64,000 nucleotides of DNA from Ricinus communis (taxonomy: Eukaryota; Streptophyta; Magnoliopsida; Malpighiales; Euphorbiaceae), in NCBI RefSeq assembly GCF_019578655.1, contig NC_063265.1:4436501-4500500 (forward strand). Reading direction: 5' to 3'. The notes below the pieces were generated by a model. That model did no database searches. It saw only the letters and a program-made list of their open reading frames with translations, and was not told where the DNA came from. The first letter of the stretch is position 1, and each line of letters starts with the position of its first letter. Shown here piece after piece: positions 57,722-64,000 of the stretch. The translations under genes were made by a program, and so were the position numbers.

Positions 57722-60700
57722 GGTTATGGATATTAATTTTGGTAGAATGTATTAGGTGTGTGAAAAAGAGAAGAGATCGAGATTTGGTAGTGGTGACTGG
57801 TGAAGTCTGAATATAATAATGTGACGATGAGGATTTTGTAAATACTGAGATTCTGTCTTGAGAAACTTCTGTGCGTGCGTGTGTGTCGGAAAGCAGAGGG
57901 TAAACGGCGACGTATTAGATCACCAACACAGAGACCGGTTTTGTATCTTTTCTTTTCTCTTCTTACTCTTAGTCAACTAATAGATTTTTGGTTTACGTGA
58001 AGGTACGTGTAGCAGAACTTAAGGGCAATAATAAAGAATCTACAGACTGCAGCCCAAACGAGGACGTTTTTGTTGTCGAAAAGCTTGACCAACTATTGTT
58101 GTTTTACTTTCTCAAACTAACAGTGCGTAGAAAATAAAAGTTATAAAAGGGTACTATATCATATGGTCTACCTTAAGCCTTTGAAATTATTCGTTTATTG
58201 GTTGTTGGAACTCACTAAAAATTATTAAAATCAGTTGGCTTGGTAGTTGGCATTTTCAGAAGCAGTTAGGGCTGCATAATGATTTACAAAATGAGGCCCC
58301 CCATCAAGTTTTTTAATGTCAGATCAAAATTATGTGAAGTATTAGAAGCAGGATAGCTGATTGAGTAACCAGAAATACTATCAGTGCTAATAGGGCATGA
58401 TGATATATATTTTGTACTGTGATAAAAGTAATTGAGTAGTAGATATATATGGAAAACATACAGTGATCATTTATGAAACCTAACTTAAAATCAGTCCAAG
58501 TTTTCACAAATTTTTTCAGAATGTATGCGGGTTGTATGGGAAGAGTAGATGTTGGACAAAGAATCAAAAGGCCGTCCCATACATGTGGAGAAATCAGTAC
58601 GAGATGATAGCGTCTTGGAAAAATAGATTTAAAAGTCTTTAATTTAATATATTAATTTTTTATATTTTTGTAATTTATCTTTTCAAATTTATTCTTACGA
58701 AAAATATTAAATTAAATTAAATTAAGAATAGTAAAGTATTTTGCCCCAACTTGAATGTCAAACTATCCCATAGTGTCACTTAATTAACATTGGAAAATTA
58801 TGTCGAGATGCATTAATAAGTGGAAAGGGACAAGAAGAAACCAGCAGATTGAAAATATGAAAATAAGGTACCAATGAAGTTTCTTTTTTTTTCTTTATAT
58901 ATACATCTAAAATATAATTTAGAGTTGGGATTATAAATGGCAAAATATAATTTTAAAAATTTTAACTCAGTTTTAAGTTAACAAATATGGCACACTATGG
59001 TATTGAGAATGTTTTTTGAAAATTTGATTTGTTTACATAAACAAAACAAAGAGAGAACAAAAAATAGTAATTAAACAAGTCATGTGATTATGTGTACTAG
59101 ATTGCTGTGCTAGATCAATCTAACTGGATGGTGCAAAACCAGTGACTCAGGTGGTTGCACATGCTTTGCTTTTGCACTTCAGGACATTGGATCGTGGGTT
59201 TGGGACCCTAAAGTTAAAGGGGCACCCTCATGTTTCCCATTCCAAAATAAGGGGATACTTTTGTTAAAGCTGTCCTTCTTTCAATTAAATTTGGTTCCAT
59301 TGTGCATGAGCAGATCTGATCTAACTGTGTCTACTTGTAGATTAAAATTCTAATGATATTATCAACACTATCTCTTGGGGCAAGAATGGATAAAAAAAAG
59401 TTTAAGCTCTTGAATATTTTAATTTTATTTTGTTAAATTTTTTAATTTTTATTTTATTTCTTTGAGTCTTTATATTTTTATTTTTATTTTTATTGAAGAT
59501 CTAATAGTCTTTAATCAAAGTAAAAATAAAAATAACAAGGGTTTAATATCATGAAATATGTATAAGAAATTCTTAATAAAATCTAAAATAAAAATATAAA
59601 AACTCAACAGAAAAAAATAAAAATACAAAGAGCTTAATAATGAATTTTACAGAAAAGAAAAAGAAATTCTTCTATTTGACGGTGATATTTTCTTAAAGTG
59701 AATTATCGTGTTTATATCTTATAGGAACTTTGATTCGGAGGATAAAAATTTTCTAAAAAATTTCACTTGGCTTAGGTTTTACATCTTTGTCAGTTACATG
59801 TAGTCAACAATTGTTTGTTCATGGCATAATTACAAATTTAATATTTTAATTTTTTAATTTTATTAATTTTAATATTTAAATTATTTTTATATTTAATTAA
59901 ATATCTGAATATGCTAATATAGATATATATTATAGCGTCTCTTACAGATTTTATAAGTTAAAGTAATAATTTAATTTATACATAAATAACCAAAATATTC
60001 TTACTCATTGTTACTTGTAGTTTTTTCTATATTTTTTTTTTATTCCTTGGTCTTTTTTTCTATTATTTTTAAATATTCTTTTAGTACTAAAAAATAAAGA
60101 TATTTGGTGAATTCTAGAGTACTGTCAGTGAGTTTTCAGTACCTTTATATATTCATTGAATAAAAATTATAAAATTTTAAATTAATTTACATAAAAAACT
60201 TTTTCTTTAAGAAATTTACGTAAAAGTATTTTATTATTTAATTTTATATAAAAGTTATATATTAAAATATTTTATGTAAATTTGATCTAAATTTTATAAA
60301 TTCTTTTTAAATAGACATATAAAAGTATTGAAAATTCACTATAACTACGGCACCCTATAATTTACCAAAGATATTACATTAAATTTGTTTTAGTTTCTTA
60401 ACCAATTTTTTAAAATAAAATAATTTTAATAATAATCTTTATTTCTAAGAATTATATTTTTTAAAGAAAACTTAATACCTTAGTCTCTTCTCTTATTGTT
60501 TTGAAATAAAAGAATGTAATATTTTTGGGGTGAATGTCAAAAAATAAAAAAATAAAAAATAGCATTTACTTTTTTTCAATTTTTTACTCAAATGCACAAG
60601 GAAAAAAGAATTTTATCATTTTCTTTAATTTCTCAAAAAATAAATAAAATATTAGAATAATAATGTTAAAAACGGAAAAAAAAAAGAAAAAGAACTGGGT

Positions 60701-62120
60701 ACTTAATTCAATTTTTAACACGTTTAAATATTTAATTGAAAAAAATAATTTAAACACTAAAATAGAAAATAAAAAATTTAAAATACCAAACTTGTAATTT
60801 TCCTTTGTCCATTGGTTTACGATTTTAATTCTAATTGTTGTTGGAAACACAAAGACCTCTTATTTATTGTCTATTTGTTAGTACTATATGTGGGAAAAGT
60901 AGTTAAGTGAGTGAATTTGAGAGTCGGTTTAAATATAATTTGAGAAAAAAATATGAGATTGTATTACAATCTTAATTAAATTTGAAATACTATGAAGATT
61001 GGACTTAAAGATTGTATTATATATAGTTTGCCCGTGCGCATAAATTATTATTAAAAAATTATAACAAAGATATATTTAATAAATTAACATACAATATAAT
61101 ATTTATTATATTATTTAATTATTTTATGAATATTTTTTATTGTACAGTAGATACTCATATATTATTATATATTTTATAAATTTAATGGATACTTAGACTT
61201 CAAATAAACTAACAAAGTATTATAATAATAATGAACATATAAATTAATATATTAATAAAATTAATTAAAAGTAATATAAATTTTTTGATTTCTTATTTTT
61301 AATTTTTATGAAAATTCATATTGAGTTATTTAAATTTTATATATATCATAAATTTTTTATAATTTATTATCTTTAATTTTTGTAAGAATTTGTATTGAAT
61401 TATTTGAATTCTATCATAGATATAAATATGATTTGATATAAAGTAATTTATCGACTTCTTATATAATTAAGAATGTATAGGAAAACATCATAGGATTAAA
61501 AATATATATATGTGAATAAATAAATTAATAAAATAAAAGTAAAAGTATCATACCTTTTTTTTTACTTCTTATCTTTAATTTTTATGAAAATCTATAGTAT
61601 ATATATATATATATATTTATTTATTTATTTATTTTTTATAGGATTAGAAATATATATATTGATAGGATTAAGATTGGATTATTATTAACCACTAATTAAT
61701 TTTATTATGATTAAAAAATTAAATTAATTATATATAATTAGGATAAAATAAAATTAGTAATTACTAATTAATTATAAAAATATTTTAATTAATTATAAAG
61801 ATATTTTAATTAGTTGAAAAATTTCTCCCCTTATATGCTTATATATGGTTTCTGTATTCTATATATGAGCCCGCATTTCTTTAAAGTATATAAAGGAATT
61901 TACACCACCTACTCCCTTTTTTATAAATTTTACTTTTATACTATGCGTTTTAGATTTTCATTTTTTTGCTAATCCTTTATTTATTTTGTACCCTTTTTTT
62001 ATCTTTCTTTTTTGTTTTTACTTTGCATCATTTCCTTTCTTTGTTTTATAGTTTTCATCCCAATTTTTATTTTTTTCTTCGATCTTCTTTCCTTTTTTTT
62101 TTATATATACTATAAAAAGA
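57722..62120. other. AT-rich intergenic region
   Basis: 57722-57960 is the aspartic protease upstream region. 59395-59645 contains an inverted repeat (AAGCTCTT...TTTTTATTTTATTT against AAATAAAAATAC.AAGAGCTT), MITE-like. 59100-59340 is of higher complexity but has no recognisable gene. 59830-59960 and 60680-60800 hold related AT-rich repeat segments. (TA)n and (ATTT)n runs lie at about 61590-61635. No coding region is supported. Confidence 0.45.
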
Positions 62121-62124
62121 CAGC

Positions 62125-62905
62125 AGTTTAGAGACCATTATATGTGGTTTCTAAAGTGGTCACTAAAGTCAATCTTTATCGCTAACGAAAATAGCGACAA
62201 ACTCTAAGATGATAGCTATTTAGATACCACACAGGAATTGTCGCCATTTAGATACTACTTATTAAATTTATAACAATCCGAAACCATATTATATGAGATA
62301 TTATCCACTTTAGCCCTTATTGGCCTTACGATTTTGTTCCTTTGGCGGATTCGAGAACTTCTCAGAAGGTTACTCATTCTTAAATTTCCACGAACCAAGC
62401 ACGTTTAACTTTGGAGTTTTTATTAGTTCAAATTTTTTACATATATACTATTAACTATTCCCCGTCCTATTTCTATGTGCAATTTGATTCATCATATCCT
62501 TTCGTACTTTAGAGTACCGTTATCCTGAAAGTCTGCGAGAAGCTGCTCATTGTCTAGGCATCCTATTTTTATCTCGGCGTGTACTTCCTGCCCTTATTAT
62601 TATACTTAATGAATAATAATATTTATTAATAAAATAAAAAATATAATAAAAATAAGTACAATATAACAAATAATATAATTAATCTAAATAATATGATCAT
62701 AATCTAATTTAATTATTCTTATTAAATTATATTATTTACTATATTATTATTATTCTCAATTTAGTTAATCTTATTACATTATTATTATTATAATATAATT
62801 CTAAAAATTAAAATAGAGACCACACCGTTGGTCTTTATGTGGTAGCTAAACACTCACACTATTGATTGACGCCCAGCTTAGCAACCACAGTCCATAGGAT
62901 TTAAG
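62125..62905. repeat. Decayed transposon-like flanks
   Basis: GTTTAGAGACCATTATATG with TGGTTTCTAAAGTGG (about 62127-62160) and TAGAGACCACACCG with TGGTCTTTATGTGGTAGCTAAAC (about 62812-62850) look like copies of one short motif set. GTCGC/GCGAC pieces lie between. Such motif clusters occur near the ends of CACTA and Mutator elements. No terminal repeat could be fixed, so this is tentative. Confidence 0.25.
62269..62430 (-). mobile_element. 5S-rRNA-derived LTR remnant (Cassandra-like)
   Basis: On the minus strand AACTCCAAAGTTAAACGTG followed by CTTGG (62420-62391) matches the internal promoter region of plant 5S rRNA. AGTAACCTTCTGAGAAGTTC (62374-62355) matches the next conserved 5S stretch, with decay between them. 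After it come AAAGGAACAAAATCG, GGGCTAAAGTGGATAATATC and an end GGATTGTTATA, the pattern of the right part of 5S-containing plant LTRs. Cassandra TRIM elements carry such sequence in their LTRs. The left LTR edge, a primer binding site and a partner LTR were not found. It is not a working 5S gene. Confidence 0.45.
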
Positions 62906-64000
62906 ATACTACTCATAAAAATATTAAAATTTATAAATAAAAATTACATTGAAAGATTGCAAAACAAAATTTAATTTCTTTCCATTGATAATTACTATAT
63001 TAAAATTATTATTAGAAGAATTAAATAAATATAAAAACTCAACTATTAATGTAATATTTTTATAGAAATTAATATAATTTTAATTAGAAGAATTAATCAA
63101 AAAAATTCAACCATTAATATAATATTTTTAGAGGAATTAATATAATTTTAATTAAAACAACTAAATAAAAATTAAACTATTAATGTAATATTTTCTTAGA
63201 GAAATCAATTTAATTTGATTTTCTCTTGAATATTAAAAGAAAAATATAATTTCAATTGTAAATGTTACAAACAAAATAAAAAGAAAAAAAATATAACTTA
63301 GACAACATACATATCTTATATTTGTGATTTGGTGTTGGACCATGTTGCATATAATTACAAATATAAATAAAATAACAAAACGTTCAGATAAGAAAAATAA
63401 ATAAATTTACACACATAATATCTATAAATCTCAAACATTTTGGACTGAGATATACGATATAATTTTGCGATTTTAAATAGACAATTCCACATATATATTC
63501 CCTAATGTATACCAACCATTTCTGCTAAGAAAAAAGAAAGCAATTTGTTCCCTGGCCACTTAGAGCACCTTCACGAAAGCTCTTTACATGGAACTTCTCA
63601 TTTTCCCATCCTCCTTCAATTCATAAAACAATAAAAGGTCAGTCTTATTAGCTAGGATGTCTTAATGCAATTGTTATAATAGGTCCAAACATGCGTGGAA
63701 AGGGACTTTTCCAAACATATAATATTGGTCATTTAAAACTGAAAGTGAAAAAGAAAGAATCTCATAATTTCAATTAAGAAAACAATCACATCTCACGTGT
63801 CTAAGAAAACGTTGGTTTTTTTTTATTTTTTTTAAATTATACTGTTTAAATTTTTTTAAAATTATAATAAAATAAATTTATAGAAATTAATATTATATTA
63901 AATAAATTTTTATATATTTATAAAGCTAGTCGTTTATTTACTTATTATACGACTGTTATAATTATTTTACTATCACTATTTTAAAGATTTTTATCTTGAT
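62906..64000. other. AT-rich end of the window
   Basis: AT-rich sequence with AATATAATTTTAATTA.AA-type repeated units at 63030-63200. 63530-63830 is of higher complexity but without a recognisable gene. 63853-63985 is another copy of the AT-rich unit described at 53036-53775. Confidence 0.45.

Noticed and set aside
59100..59340. Possible microRNA or small conserved gene
   Set aside because: The stretch is higher in complexity, but I could not find a stem of convincing length or any known mature miRNA sequence.
62345..62425. A functional 5S rRNA gene
   Set aside because: Only two conserved blocks survive, with decay between them, and LTR-like sequence follows directly. It fits a mobile-element remnant.
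1..64000. CRISPR arrays, operons, riboswitches or bacterial-type gene clusters
   Set aside because: The gene structure is plainly plant nuclear; the repeats seen are microsatellites, LTRs, inverted repeats and AT-rich families, not regularly spaced arrays.

Overview
This is a plant nuclear window: spliced genes with GT-AG introns, a eukaryotic tRNA-Gly, long AT-rich spacers, and nested LTR retrotransposons. The gene families are vascular-plant ones (lignin-type laccases, an FHY1/FHL phytochrome A shuttle, a PAT15/16-type palmitoyltransferase and a PCS1-type aspartic protease). This points to a eudicot; a member of the Malpighiales is possible, but the sequence alone does not prove it.

Layout, left to right. 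1-3.6 kb is AT-rich, with diverged repeats and a broken RNase H fragment of a LINE-type element. A six-exon laccase of the LAC2/LAC17 type lies on + (3662-6268), followed by tRNA-Gly(GCC) (6833-6903) and the FHY1/FHL gene on - (7450-9232). 9.9-16.5 kb is a transposon pile-up: a decayed Copia element on -, a roughly 525-bp foldback (hairpin) element inside its reverse transcriptase, a probable LTR, and a solo LTR. The seven-exon DHHC palmitoyltransferase is on - (18656-21959). An Athila-like Gypsy element on - (25373-31732, TSD ATATG) follows. A Tekay/Del-like chromovirus on + (31796-41193, TSD CTTAA) begins only 58 bp beyond its TSD. Two more laccases lie on - (42358-44659 and 47631-51624), with a laccase exon-5 relic on + between them. 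The PCS1-like protease gene is on - (56393-57721). The last 6 kb is AT-rich and holds a decayed sequence resembling a 5S-derived (Cassandra-type) LTR.

How the genes fit together. The three laccases share the same five intron positions and phases and nearly identical exon lengths, so they are duplicates; the first is inverted relative to the other two. All three should be secreted multicopper oxidases of the wall, of the type that polymerises monolignols. Two carry near-perfect miR397 sites at the usual place, and the third has a degraded site. From memory, PCS1 (At5g02190) and FHL (At5g02200) are neighbours in Arabidopsis, so the window looks like an ancestral block that laccase duplication and retrotransposons have expanded.

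I saw no clearly new multi-gene system. The most unusual items are the foldback element inside the Copia copy, the unequal miR397 sites in the laccase cluster, a young-looking chromovirus with an already broken coding region, and a laccase intron expanded by an AT-rich repeat family that also occurs elsewhere in the window. Exon borders were placed by eye from splice motifs and family similarity.
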